From Cellulophaga sp. Hel_I_12 (GTDB taxonomy: Bacteria; Bacteroidota; Bacteroidia; Flavobacteriales; Flavobacteriaceae): DNA of 64,000 bases. This document shows, piece by piece, positions 1-8,335 of the stretch (position 1 is the first letter of the stretch; each line of letters opens with the position of its first letter). The notes under the pieces are model-generated. The model worked only from the letters and a program-made list of their open reading frames with translations. It did no database searches and was not told where the DNA came from. Both the position numbers and the translations under genes were made by a program. The stretch covers positions 1,801,501-1,865,500 of the forward strand of contig NZ_JUHB01000001.1 in the NCBI RefSeq assembly GCF_000799565.1, in the 5' to 3' direction.

Positions 1-2
1 AT

Positions 3-164
3 AGGCCCAAGGTCTTTATCGTAAGTTCTTCTATAGATCAAAAAGATATTCAAAAAGCCCTTAGTTATGCGATCGTAGAAGATTTTATAGCAAAACCATT
101 GTCGAACACACTCATGGCCAATATATTCAAGGCCATTTCAGAAAAGGATGAACCTGCGCTATAA
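3..164 (+). CDS. Response regulator receiver domain, C-terminal end (5' truncated by window)
   Basis: Only the last 53 codons are in the window. They read PKVFIVSSSID at the start, where a receiver domain has its beta-4 strand and conserved Ser/Thr, and later DFIAKPLS, where the conserved Lys-Pro of beta-5 is expected. The frame ends at a TAA at 162-164 shortly after this motif, so the protein is either a single-domain receiver or ends with its receiver domain. The partner kinase and any output domain lie upstream, outside the window. Receiver fold: fairly sure. Function: unknown. Confidence 0.6.
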   Translation, partial: RPKVFIVSSSIDQKDIQKALSYAIVEDFIAKPLSNTLMANIFKAISEKDEPAL

Positions 165-351
165 TTTTTTATAAAAATACCTTAAAAACCAGAGCAGGCT
201 TAATTAAAAAAAACATGCTATGGCTATAGGAACCTTTTTCTTGTAAACCAGTCCTGTTTAAAAGGACTACCCATTTCTCAACCCTAAAGTACTTTTTCAG
301 AAAGAATACCATCTAAAGTAAGTGCTATTTAAAAATAAGCATCTATTTATG

Positions 352-825
352 CTAATCTTGATAAGCAGACAACATCCAGACTAATTTTTCTTGCTGCACG
401 ATATAATCGCTCATAAGCGCCACCGTACCTTCGTCATTAGCCTCGGAGGCCATAGAAAGGATTAGTCTTTCTTTTTGCAATAAAATCTTTAAAGCATCGA
501 GAATAGCATCAATAGCTTTCTCGCCATCGGTTACGTTCTCAGCTGCTTTAATTTTACTCGTTTCTAAGTATTTTGAAAAAGAATGCAATGGCGTTGCGCT
601 TAAGGTGAGTACCCGTTCGGCAATTTCATCTACTTTCAGCAGCGCATCGTTATACAGCTCTTCAAATTTAAGATGTAATTCAAAGAATTTTTTTCCTTTT
701 ATATTCCAATGAAAGCCTCTGAGATTCATATAAAAAAGTTGGTAATCTGACAGTAACTCATTTAAGTGTGCTGCGGTGCTTAGTGATACTTTATCATCTA
801 AACCAATGTTATTTGTATTTTTCAT
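352..825 (-). CDS. dps: Dps family DNA-binding ferritin-like protein
   Basis: 157 residues, normal for Dps. Dps dodecamers oxidise Fe(II) with H2O2 and store ferric iron, protecting DNA in starved or oxidatively stressed cells. The inter-subunit ferroxidase ligands are visible as H39, H51, D66 and E70, with the same 12-15-4 spacing as H51, H63, D78 and E82 of E. coli Dps, inside the typical FHWNIKG...LHLKFEELYND...VDEIAERV stretch. The N-terminus is short and not Lys-rich, so direct DNA binding is uncertain. It starts 6 bp after the stop of the metallo-beta-lactamase/rhodanese gene and is almost certainly cotranscribed with it. That places it in an oxidative/persulfide stress group with the upstream peroxiredoxin. 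Confidence 0.95.
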   Translation of the reverse strand: MKNTNNIGLDDKVSLSTAAHLNELLSDYQLFYMNLRGFHWNIKGKKFFELHLKFEELYNDALLKVDEIAERVLTLSATPLHSFSKYLETSKIKAAENVTDGEKAIDAILDALKILLQKERLILSMASEANDEGTVALMSDYIVQQEKLVWMLSAYQD

Positions 826-831
826 ATTGTA

Positions 832-2160
832 TTATTTAAAATTGTTAATGGCTTCACTTAAATCAAATATTGGGGTGTTCTTGAGTTGTCGTTCTAAAAT
901 ACTACTTCCAGCAGCGCTTCTATACCCTCCAGCGCAATGAACCACAATGGGTTTATCCGTAGGAATATTTTTGGCACTATTTCTTAAGTCATTTAACGGG
1001 TGCACTATAGCATTTTCAAAAAACTTCCCGTCCGCTATTTCACTTTCATTTCGAATATCAACTATCGTGTACTTTTCAGGGTTTTGTTTAAAATCATGCA
1101 GATCTAATTCTTTACTTTTCAATAGCTGTTCATTTTCAAGAGTTATGACCTCCTTTACTTGCGTTTCATAGCCTATTTTAGAAACCCTATTTAATACATA
1201 CGCTGCATTTTCTTCTTCGGCTACTACCAAGGTAAATGCTTCATTAGGCGCTACAATAGCTCCCAACCAGGTTTCGAATTTGTCAGTTTCAGATAATCCT
1301 TGAATATTGATACTGCCTAAAAGATGCCCTTTTTTAAAATTAGCAGCATCACGTATATCTACAATTAAACCAGTGGCACTTTCCTCTTTTCTGAAGGGAA
1401 CGCGCTGTAAAGCTGGAGTTAAACTTTCTGCTCCTTTTTTGTTGATGTCTACATTAAAGCCAAAGTACAAGGGTATAAAAGGTTGTCCGTCAAGTATTGT
1501 AGCCATAAATTCTTGCTTGGATTGTTCTTTAAAAGCCCAATTACTTTTTCGCTCCTCACCTAGCGTGCTACTTGCAGCATCGCTTAAGTTTTTACCGCAT
1601 AATGAACCTGCGCCGTGCGCCGGGTATACGATGGCATCATCGGGAAGCTTATTATATTTAGTTTGCATCGTCGTATACATCATCTCGGCAAGTGCTTCAC
1701 GTTTTGCTTTCATATTGCCCGCTTTTTCCCGTAGATCTGGTCGACCAACATCACCTATAAATAAAGTATCACCCGTAAATAGGGCTGTTTTAGTGCCATC
1801 AGTAGCTACGATGCTAATACTATCCGGTGAATGCCCTGGCGTGTTTAGTGCGTTTAAGCTGATATCTCCTAAGGAAATAGAAACGCCTTCATCAAAGGAT
1901 TTGTGCGGATAATCAGCGCCTAGTTTTTCACTGTTATAAATGGTAGCGCCCGTTTCTTTATGAATTTGTAAATGCGAACTCACAAAATCGGCATGTGGGT
2001 GGGTTTCTATGACAGCGGTAATTTTAGCCTTATGGGCTTTCGCAAATTCGTAATAGGCTTTAGGATCTCGTTCTGGATCAATGAGCGCCATTTCGCCATT
2101 ACTTATAATGGCATAAGAATAGTGGGCTAATGGTTTATATTCAAATTGTTTTATAATCAT
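832..2160 (-). CDS. Metallo-beta-lactamase fold protein with two rhodanese domains (persulfide dioxygenase-like)
   Basis: 442 residues. Residues 1-250 are a metallo-beta-lactamase domain of the ETHE1/persulfide dioxygenase type, with metal ligands in T53-H-P-H-A-D58, H63, H110, D131 and H182. Two rhodanese domains follow, at about 260-350 and 355-442. The second has an active-site loop with Cys409 (HCAGGYRS). The first has no Cys at the equivalent position (VVAEEENAA) and is probably structural. Enzymes of this build oxidise glutathione or other low-molecular-weight persulfide to sulfite and move sulfane sulfur with the rhodanese. This fits a sulfide:quinone oxidoreductase gene 10 kb away. 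It lies between the peroxiredoxin and dps on the same strand. The family is clear, but the exact substrate is inferred. Confidence 0.88.
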   Translation of the reverse strand: MIIKQFEYKPLAHYSYAIISNGEMALIDPERDPKAYYEFAKAHKAKITAVIETHPHADFVSSHLQIHKETGATIYNSEKLGADYPHKSFDEGVSISLGDISLNALNTPGHSPDSISIVATDGTKTALFTGDTLFIGDVGRPDLREKAGNMKAKREALAEMMYTTMQTKYNKLPDDAIVYPAHGAGSLCGKNLSDAASSTLGEERKSNWAFKEQSKQEFMATILDGQPFIPLYFGFNVDINKKGAESLTPALQRVPFRKEESATGLIVDIRDAANFKKGHLLGSINIQGLSETDKFETWLGAIVAPNEAFTLVVAEEENAAYVLNRVSKIGYETQVKEVITLENEQLLKSKELDLHDFKQNPEKYTIVDIRNESEIADGKFFENAIVHPLNDLRNSAKNIPTDKPIVVHCAGGYRSAAGSSILERQLKNTPIFDLSEAINNFK

Positions 2161-2181
2161 AGTTTAGGTCATCTTTGAATT

Positions 2182-2218
2182 AAAAAAAGGACTCCTGTAA
2201 ATATACATAAAGTCCTTT
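2182..2218 (-). terminator. Rho-independent terminator after the peroxiredoxin gene
   Basis: An 8-bp stem, AAAGGACT (2186-2193) with AGTCCTTT (2211-2218), is followed on the minus strand by a T run (the A run at 2182-2188 of the plus strand). It lies between the peroxiredoxin stop and the start of the metallo-beta-lactamase gene. Expression of the latter and dps would therefore depend on read-through or on a promoter I cannot see. Confidence 0.65.
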
Positions 2219-2227
2219 ATTTTTATT

Positions 2228-2893
2228 TTAAATATCTTTTTTAGCTAAGTACCACGTTATTTTTTCAACAGAATCATCTGCCAATCTTTCGTTCAGTGCA
2301 TCTAAAGATTTTGGTGGTGGACAAATGGCTTTATCACCTCGTTTCCAATCTAAAGGCATGGCTACTTTATGCTTGTCCGACATTTGTAAAGCGTCTAAGG
2401 CGCGTAAAATCTCATCCATATTTCTACCTACATTAAGTGGGTAGTACATAATTAAACGAATTTTCTTAGCGGGATCAATAAAAAATACGGCTCTAACGGC
2501 AGCAGTCTCACTTTCGTTAGGCTGTAGCATTCCATATAGTTTAGATACTTTCATATCGATATCTGCAATAATAGGAAAATCAAAATAAACTCCTGTATTT
2601 TCTCTTACGTTTTGTACCCAGCCCAAGTGTGCATGAATGCTATCGATACTTAAGCCCAAAAGCTCCGTATTCAAGGCATCAAACTCAGGTTTACGAATGG
2701 CAAACCCACTCATTTCGGTGGTACAAACGGGTGTAAAATCTGCGGGATGCGAAAACATGACAATCCATTTATCTTTCGCAAAATCTGACATTTTAATGTT
2801 TCCCTTAGTCGTTACCGCCTCGAAATCGGGTGCTATGTCGCCTATTCTTGGCATGGGATGTATTTTCTCTGGAGATACGTTTTCGTTATTCAT
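2228..2893 (-). CDS. Peroxiredoxin, Prx6/1-Cys type
   Basis: 221 residues. It reduces H2O2, alkyl hydroperoxides or peroxynitrite at a peroxidatic Cys. The catalytic motif is FTPVCTTE with Cys57, preceded by SHPADFTP. The long C-terminal arm with the AICPPP motif (about residues 190-195) is characteristic of the Prx6/archaeal-type subfamily, which often has a further Cys in that position, as here. No signal peptide, so it is cytoplasmic. A Bacteroidota -7-like box and a perfect 14-bp palindrome lie upstream (see 2928-2971). The downstream neighbours, a persulfide dioxygenase-like protein and Dps, fit a stress-response unit. Confidence 0.93.
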   Translation of the reverse strand: MNNENVSPEKIHPMPRIGDIAPDFEAVTTKGNIKMSDFAKDKWIVMFSHPADFTPVCTTEMSGFAIRKPEFDALNTELLGLSIDSIHAHLGWVQNVRENTGVYFDFPIIADIDMKVSKLYGMLQPNESETAAVRAVFFIDPAKKIRLIMYYPLNVGRNMDEILRALDALQMSDKHKVAMPLDWKRGDKAICPPPKSLDALNERLADDSVEKITWYLAKKDI

Positions 2894-2927
2894 GATAGTT
2901 TTTGTTTATTGTTATTGTTAATTTTGA

Positions 2928-2971
2928 TAAAATTAAACTATAGTGATAACACCTACCGTAACCTAGGTTAC
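2928..2971 (-). promoter_or_regulatory. Candidate Crp/Fnr-type operator and -7 box of the peroxiredoxin gene
   Basis: The perfect palindrome GTAACCTAGGTTAC lies at 2958-2971. On the minus strand the octamer TAATTTTA at 2935-2928 matches 5 of the 6 fixed bases of TAnnTTTG, with its centre exactly 33 bp downstream of the palindrome centre. The same geometry precedes three other genes in the window (11512-11556, 12613-12656 and 31101-31144). The regulator is not encoded here. Confidence 0.6.
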
Positions 2972-3032
2972 ACAGCATCAGTTTTAACATTTTTTAACTA
3001 AGGTTAGACAAGACTATTTTGAAATAAACCTA

Positions 3033-3069
3033 AAAAAAAATAGCTTGGGTAGTTCCCAAGCTATTTTTT
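3033..3069. terminator. Strong bidirectional terminator hairpin
   Basis: A perfect 13-bp stem, AAAATAGCTTGGG (3037-3049) and its complement at 3055-3067, with a 5-nt loop, has A/T runs on both sides. It sits just after dabA on the minus strand and is a good terminator for the dab operon. It also separates the dab operon from the peroxiredoxin promoter. Confidence 0.85.
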
Positions 3070-3095
3070 AACGCGAAGCGATATAGTGATTTCAA

Positions 3096-5441
3096 CTAGA
3101 CCATTTCAGCAAAAACCTCTACCTTTTCAGGAGCTTTCCATACCATATGTTCCTCATACAAGCTAACCTCGTTTTGTTCTGTTGGATCCATGACCATAAG
3201 GTAGATCCATTCATTGTCTAATAAGGCTTTGAGATGTGGAAATTTTTCTAAAATGGCTTGAACACGTTCTTTGGGTGCTTGAATTAAGACCGATAAGCGC
3301 AAAGGTCTGTGGTACATTTTGTCATCTGTTTCATTTACGGATTGTAACGGAAGTCCCGCTTTTAAATCACTCCCGTTGCCTTGAACCACACCAAATTTTC
3401 CGGTAATATTATGGGCTATTTTTGAGCCCCCGCCATACTGATGGTTATCTACCGTTGCAAAATAATAATGATTATTAATCCATTGGGTAACGACCATGGG
3501 GCCTTGCATAATTGCTTCTAAAGCTGCTGCCTCTATGTCTAATTCCCAATCGTAGGAGTGCAGAAAACAATGCCCGCCTAAGTTCATGTTTTTGGTAAGT
3601 TCTCGCGAACCAATCACAAAACCTGCATTTTTCGCCAGTCCCCATTCTGGTCTTGTTTCTGACCAGTTATTGGTTTTAACATGTGCGGCGGCGATGCTCT
3701 TAGTTTGCACCCCTAAGCGTTCTTGTGTCGCTGTTTCTTGCGTTTTTAAAAGAGCCACTTTTAATTCGCTTAAACGCTTCGCATGTGTTGGTGGTACCTC
3801 AGCATCAAACAATACAATTTCGTCGGTTGTAGTATTGTGTTCTGCACCGATGAATACGGTATCCTCTGGGATTCGTATATCATGATTTTCTCGCAAGGCT
3901 TTTCGAACTTCTGAAAGATTCGCTAGTTTAGCCAGCATACGTGCATTATGGCGGCCGGGACTTGCTGCACAGGCCCCACAATCTAAACTAGAACCAAAAG
4001 GGTTATTTGCAGAATGACTACCGTGACCTGCAAAAACAACTACAGGAGCAAAAGTACGCCAGCCTGTTAAATCAAAGGCCGTCTTTACAATGGCTACTTT
4101 TTCTTCTAAAGGAATATCTATGCTGGTTTCTTTGGTATGGGTATGCCCTATTTGTGGGGTACAACTATTTTCAAAGGACCCTTCATTTTTGCGCTGTGGC
4201 TGGTATAATGATCCTGGAAATAAAGTTCTGATCAGTAATGACATCCCATAAAAAATACCAGAACCTTCTACATAACCGAATGCTGAAGGCAGCATATTTT
4301 TCATTCGCACTAAAAAATATGAAGTAAACTTAGCTCTCTTAACGCTCTTTTTATAGTTTTTTAGATCTGCTGTTTTATGTTCTTGTGCCGTCTCAGAAAC
4401 CTGATAGGCAGAGCCTAAAATTGGCGGACATGATTTTCTTGAAATACCATCCTCTAATTGTGTATAATCCATGGCTATTCCAAAAAAACCGGCATATCCA
4501 AAGGTTTCATAATTCCCTTTAGATTCTATGTTTCTTCGTATTAATTCTGATCGTGTATCAATACAGAACACAAATTGTGCATCGGGTACATTTTTATGGG
4601 TAGGCTTCGAAATAGTGTTGGGTGATTTTATATTGGTCACAAACTGCTGCTGCCAACTTTTTTCCCAAGCCTTTAACCAAACATACTGTAATTGTAACAT
4701 GGTCTCTAATTCTCCGTTGGTGCTTTTAGGGGGTACTATAGAAGCTTTCAAAGCTTTAGATACCCACAGACGAACGGCAAGATAATCGGTTAGTGTAATA
4801 CTGTATTTTTGCTCCCAAAGCGAATTCGTTTCCGCTCTAAACTTAATATAGCCTGTCCAACCCGGCAAAGCTGCCAAATGATATTCGAAAATAGCTTGTT
4901 GCTCTTGCTCTGAATAGGCATTTAAAAGCTTTTCTAAGGCTTCGGTATTTGTTTTTGGAAGTTGAACATCAAGTGCTTTTCCTATTTCTTTGTCATAGCT
5001 TGCTAAAATACTCCAAGCTTTATAAAAACCTTTTTCTTTGTTAGGCATTTGCCATTCCGCTAGGCCTTCATCCATAAAAACAGACAGCCATTTTACCATT
5101 ATTTTATCAACGCGATGGTTTGGATTTTCGATTTCATCATACTTTATAGCTTCCAATTGGTCCAAATAGTAGGCCGGAGATTCGGTCATTCCATTTTCGA
5201 TCAAAAGAGCGTTCAATACCGTAGCATCTATTTCCCCTAACTCCCAGGCTTGTTTAAACATCCCTACATCAGGAAATACACGACTCCCTGTTAATCCCTG
5301 TGCTTTTTTAACGGCATTTATAAAATGGGTGTTTTCATATCCTGATAAGGGATTTGAAGTTACAAAGGAATATAAAGGCCATGTTTTACCGACCACATCT
5401 GCTGCTTTTTCAATCGTGTTCAAAAGAATATATGTACTCAT
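3096..5441 (-). CDS. dabA: DabA, inorganic carbon accumulation subunit (DUF2309/UPF0753)
   Basis: 781 residues. DabA is the beta-carbonic-anhydrase-like subunit of the DAB complex, thought to hydrate CO2 to bicarbonate vectorially in the cytoplasm, coupled to ion flow through DabB. The putative zinc site is visible. C293 and D295 lie in FCIDTRSE. H473 and C488 lie in AGHGSHSANN...DCGAC, 15 residues apart, as are His524 and Cys539 of Halothiobacillus DabA. The ATG overlaps the dabB stop by one base (TAATG), so the two are translationally coupled. In a heterotroph the likely role is bicarbonate supply for carboxylases at low CO2. The role is established for the family, but untested in Flavobacteriia as far as I can say. 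Confidence 0.92.
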   Translation of the reverse strand: MSTYILLNTIEKAADVVGKTWPLYSFVTSNPLSGYENTHFINAVKKAQGLTGSRVFPDVGMFKQAWELGEIDATVLNALLIENGMTESPAYYLDQLEAIKYDEIENPNHRVDKIMVKWLSVFMDEGLAEWQMPNKEKGFYKAWSILASYDKEIGKALDVQLPKTNTEALEKLLNAYSEQEQQAIFEYHLAALPGWTGYIKFRAETNSLWEQKYSITLTDYLAVRLWVSKALKASIVPPKSTNGELETMLQLQYVWLKAWEKSWQQQFVTNIKSPNTISKPTHKNVPDAQFVFCIDTRSELIRRNIESKGNYETFGYAGFFGIAMDYTQLEDGISRKSCPPILGSAYQVSETAQEHKTADLKNYKKSVKRAKFTSYFLVRMKNMLPSAFGYVEGSGIFYGMSLLIRTLFPGSLYQPQRKNEGSFENSCTPQIGHTHTKETSIDIPLEEKVAIVKTAFDLTGWRTFAPVVVFAGHGSHSANNPFGSSLDCGACAASPGRHNARMLAKLANLSEVRKALRENHDIRIPEDTVFIGAEHNTTTDEIVLFDAEVPPTHAKRLSELKVALLKTQETATQERLGVQTKSIAAAHVKTNNWSETRPEWGLAKNAGFVIGSRELTKNMNLGGHCFLHSYDWELDIEAAALEAIMQGPMVVTQWINNHYYFATVDNHQYGGGSKIAHNITGKFGVVQGNGSDLKAGLPLQSVNETDDKMYHRPLRLSVLIQAPKERVQAILEKFPHLKALLDNEWIYLMVMDPTEQNEVSLYEEHMVWKAPEKVEVFAEMV

Positions 5442-6925
5442 TATTTTACGCTTTTATATTTAAGAATAGTATTGTTATCAGGTTGAGACAGGTTTAAAAG
5501 CTTTACGTAAAGCCAAGGCACTTTTCGATAAACACCTAATTTCATGATAAAAAATCCCAATAAGAAAATAAGGCCAAATACCACTTGGATAACCGATAAG
5601 GTTTGTGGTACGTCGCTCATCGGCATGGCTACCATTAAGGCTGTCACACCATTATAGAGTAGGGCGTATAAGCTAATTCCAGTTATAAACAAGAGGATAG
5701 GCACTACGGTTTTCTGCACGGCCGTAAGACTCTTTTCTTTTACAATATTATACGTCGCTTGACCTACCGTAATGGCTACAATAAGGGTTAAAAATATACT
5801 GCTATCTACCATATTTGTTTTGCCGGTTAGAAGCGCAAATAATAGCGCTCCTGCGATACCAAATAGTAAAACGATAACGGCTTGTAAGGGTTTAATTTTT
5901 ATTTTTAATTGCTTCTTAGGGGCACTATGTGCAATTTCTTCTCCAGACGATAAAAACAGATAAGCCTTATAAAAGCCATGCAAGATTAGGTGGGCTATGG
6001 CTGCATTAAAAAAACCTAAACCACATTGCATAATCATAAAACCCATTTGAGCAATGGTAGAACAGGCTAGTTTTTGCTTTACATTGACTTGCAACAGTTT
6101 TGTGAATTGTGCGATAACCGCCGTAAACCCGCCGATAATAAACAGCAAGGTTAATGAATTTGAAGCCACTAAAACCGCGGAAACCAAGGCCAGTAAAATA
6201 CCTGAGCCATTTACAAAGCCTGCATGCATTAAGGCAGATGCTGGTGTAGGTGCTGTCATGGCCGAAAGTAACCATCTATGAAAAGGATAAATAGCCGATT
6301 GTATGATGGCGGCTACGATAATCAATAATGAAGCTATAACTAACATAAAATCAGGAATTGCCTGTAAATTATCAAGGATACCCGATAAGGTATAATGGTC
6401 TGTTTGGTAGGCCAATAGTAATAGGCCAAAGCTTAACACTAGGGTTCCAGTCAAAAAGAATTTTTGAGCCAATTTGGAAGCTTCTCTGGCTTCGCCCCAT
6501 TTTGCATCAACACCGATTAAGCGTGCCATAAAAACACCCATGAAAAGCCATGAAATAAGTAAGGCAGCGATGTGATTCGACATCACAAATAGCATCACAG
6601 ATAGCGTAAAACCTAAGGATAAAAAGGTAAAACGCTGATGGTATCGAAAGCCATTGAGGTAATTTTTTGCGTAGGTACTCACAAGGGCACTAAAAAAAGT
6701 AACGGTGCTCCAAAGTAATAATGTAAAACCATTTATGATGAAGATGTTGTTCCAATTCCATTGTGGTGCGTACATCAAAAAATAAACAAGTACTGCGATC
6801 GTACCTAGATGTAAGGTCCAAAGTAAGGGACTTGCCACTTTTGAAATAATAGGACTATCGCCATTTGTTTTAATTTGCGCCGTATTTTGGGCAAAATTGT
6901 TGTTTGGATTGCTGTTCAAAATCAT
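5441..6925 (-). CDS. dabB: DabB, membrane proton/cation-channel subunit (NuoL/MrpA-like)
   Basis: 494 residues, almost all in hydrophobic helices of about 20 residues, about 13 in total. It belongs to the proton-conducting antiporter-like family of NuoL, MrpA and NDH-1 subunit 5. The middle region HRWLLSAMTAPTPASALMHAG (split in sequence by a Leu-Ser) is the conserved HRWLP..AMxAPTPVSALLHA signature around helices 7-8. Linked directly to dabA, it forms the energy-coupling membrane half of the DAB inorganic carbon pump. It lies 83 bp after a small 101-residue gene, with no terminator between them, and the operon diverges from a LysR regulator. Confidence 0.92.
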   Translation of the reverse strand: MILNSNPNNNFAQNTAQIKTNGDSPIISKVASPLLWTLHLGTIAVLVYFLMYAPQWNWNNIFIINGFTLLLWSTVTFFSALVSTYAKNYLNGFRYHQRFTFLSLGFTLSVMLFVMSNHIAALLISWLFMGVFMARLIGVDAKWGEAREASKLAQKFFLTGTLVLSFGLLLLAYQTDHYTLSGILDNLQAIPDFMLVIASLLIIVAAIIQSAIYPFHRWLLSAMTAPTPASALMHAGFVNGSGILLALVSAVLVASNSLTLLFIIGGFTAVIAQFTKLLQVNVKQKLACSTIAQMGFMIMQCGLGFFNAAIAHLILHGFYKAYLFLSSGEEIAHSAPKKQLKIKIKPLQAVIVLLFGIAGALLFALLTGKTNMVDSSIFLTLIVAITVGQATYNIVKEKSLTAVQKTVVPILLFITGISLYALLYNGVTALMVAMPMSDVPQTLSVIQVVFGLIFLLGFFIMKLGVYRKVPWLYVKLLNLSQPDNNTILKYKSVK

Positions 6926-7008
6926 TTTTTTTACTATTTATTTTAGGGTAAGTAAAGTGATACCTTTAGGTATTTGTTGCATTAGAAAATAGTTATTCAA
7001 AGACAGTT

Positions 7009-7314
7009 TTAATCGCAGCTGCTCATTTGAAGGGTTCCCTTTATCTGAATCTCTTTTCCTTCTGCTCTCATTTTTGAGATAAACTTTGTGACATTTTGCT
7101 TTTCAGCTTCCAGTTCTTTAATTCGTTTGAAAATAGGTTCTTGATCATTTTTGTGATTTTTTTCCCAAAGTTGAATCCCTTCTATTTTATGGTAATTTAT
7201 TTTTTGATCCAATAAGGCCATCATCACTTCCGAAGCCTGTTCTGGCGTAAATTTGCCTTTTACCAATTGAATGTTCTGTGTTGTGGTCTCGTTTTTTAAT
7301 GTTTCGTTTTCCAT
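7009..7314 (-). CDS. Small soluble protein of unknown function heading the dab operon
   Basis: 101 residues with no signal peptide or membrane segment. The N-terminal third contains GKFTPEQASEVMMALLDQKI. The middle, about residues 45-90, is rich in Lys and Glu with heptad-like hydrophobic spacing (EPIFKRIKELEAEKQNVTKF), suggesting a coiled coil. The C-terminus is SSCD. I do not recognise a family. It is the first gene of the unit leading to dabB-dabA and shares a divergent intergenic region with the LysR gene. A regulatory or accessory role in carbon uptake is possible but rests only on position. Confidence 0.75.
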   Translation of the reverse strand: MENETLKNETTTQNIQLVKGKFTPEQASEVMMALLDQKINYHKIEGIQLWEKNHKNDQEPIFKRIKELEAEKQNVTKFISKMRAEGKEIQIKGTLQMSSCD

Positions 7315-7376
7315 TTTTTTTAAGGATTTATTAATTTCGCCACAAAGGTTATAAATTTTAATTGATAATTTTTATT

Positions 7377-7384
7377 TATATTTG
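7377..7384 (+). promoter_or_regulatory. -7 box of the LysR regulator gene
   Basis: TATATTTG matches all fixed bases of the Bacteroidota -7 consensus TAnnTTTG and lies 24 nt before the LysR start codon. Using the spacing calibrated at leaderless genes in this window, transcription would start near 7389. I see no clear -33 TTTG. Confidence 0.55.
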
Positions 7385-7408
7385 TAATCTAAAGCATTAA
7401 ATATTTTT

Positions 7409-8335
7409 ATGAATTATACACTACACCAATTACAGCTCTTTTTAAAAATGTCTCAAAACCAGAGTATTACTAAGACAGCAGAAGAAATGAATCTAACGCA
7501 ACCTGCCGTATCGATTCAGTTAAAAAATTTTCAGGATCAATTTTCAATTCCACTAACAGAGGTGGTGGGCAGAAAACTTTTTGTAACAGATTTCGGAAAA
7601 GAAATCGCAGAAGCTGCTGAAAAAATTATTGATGAAGTGAATGCCATGAATTATAAAACCTTGGCCTACCAAGGAGAGTTATTTGGCAAGCTTAAAATAT
7701 CGGTAGCTTCAACGGGTAAATATGTGATGCCTTATTTTTTAGCAGATTTTTTTAAGCTGCACAAAGGGGTTGATCTTATCATAGACGTTACCAATAAAAC
7801 CAAGGTGGTTAGGAGCATGGAGAAGAACGAAGTAGATTTTGCATTGGTTTCTGTTTTACCCAAAAAATTGAAGGTAAACCAAATTGAATTGATGAAAAAT
7901 CAACTTTATTTTGTGGGTGGCAAACACTTAAAATTTGATGAAAAACCCATTAGTAGCGATGTTTTTCAAGAACTTCCTTTAATTTATAGAGAAGAAGGTT
8001 CTGCCACCAGAAATGAAATGGAAAAATTTATAACAAAGAATAATGTACCGGTTCATAAAAAAATTGAACTTACCTCAAACGAAGCTGTAAAACAAGCGGT
8101 CATAGCAGGTTTAGGATGCTCTATAATGCCTTTAATTGGTATTAAAAACCAATTACAAAATAAAGAATTGCAAATTATTCCTGTAGAAGGCTTACCGATT
8201 AGCACCACATGGCGATTAATTTGGCTGAAGACAAAAAAATTATCTCCAGCCGCTGTGGCCTATCTTGAATTTTTAAATGTCCATAAAGAACAGATCATAA
8301 AAGATAACTTTAGTTGGAAACAACCTTATTCGTAG
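7409..8335 (+). CDS. LysR-family transcriptional regulator, probable regulator of dabAB
   Basis: 308 residues. The N-terminal winged helix-turn-helix spans residues 1-60 (LQLFLKMSQNQSITKTAEEM, then LTQPAVSIQLKNFQ). The periplasmic-binding-protein-like effector domain spans about 90-300. LysR regulators typically bind next to a divergently transcribed target. Here that target is the small-protein-dabB-dabA operon, 94 bp away. The pairing resembles the CbbR/CcmR-type regulators that sit beside carbon fixation or DAB genes, so low CO2 or a metabolite signalling it is a plausible inducer. That assignment is inference. The 3' end overlaps the convergent aminotransferase fusion gene by 10 bp. Confidence 0.9.
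   Translation: MNYTLHQLQLFLKMSQNQSITKTAEEMNLTQPAVSIQLKNFQDQFSIPLTEVVGRKLFVTDFGKEIAEAAEKIIDEVNAMNYKTLAYQGELFGKLKISVASTGKYVMPYFLADFFKLHKGVDLIIDVTNKTKVVRSMEKNEVDFALVSVLPKKLKVNQIELMKNQLYFVGGKHLKFDEKPISSDVFQELPLIYREEGSATRNEMEKFITKNNVPVHKKIELTSNEAVKQAVIAGLGCSIMPLIGIKNQLQNKELQIIPVEGLPISTTWRLIWLKTKKLSPAAVAYLEFLNVHKEQIIKDNFSWKQPYS

Noticed and set aside
250..268. Terminator of the response regulator gene (AGTCCT/AGGACT hairpin)
   Set aside because: Six-base stem without a T run. Too weak to call, as is AGCAT/ATGCT at 338-353 beside the dps stop.
6006..6275. Minus-strand open frame within dabB
   Set aside because: It overlaps the conserved antiporter helices of dabB in another frame and its sequence is unlike any protein family I know.
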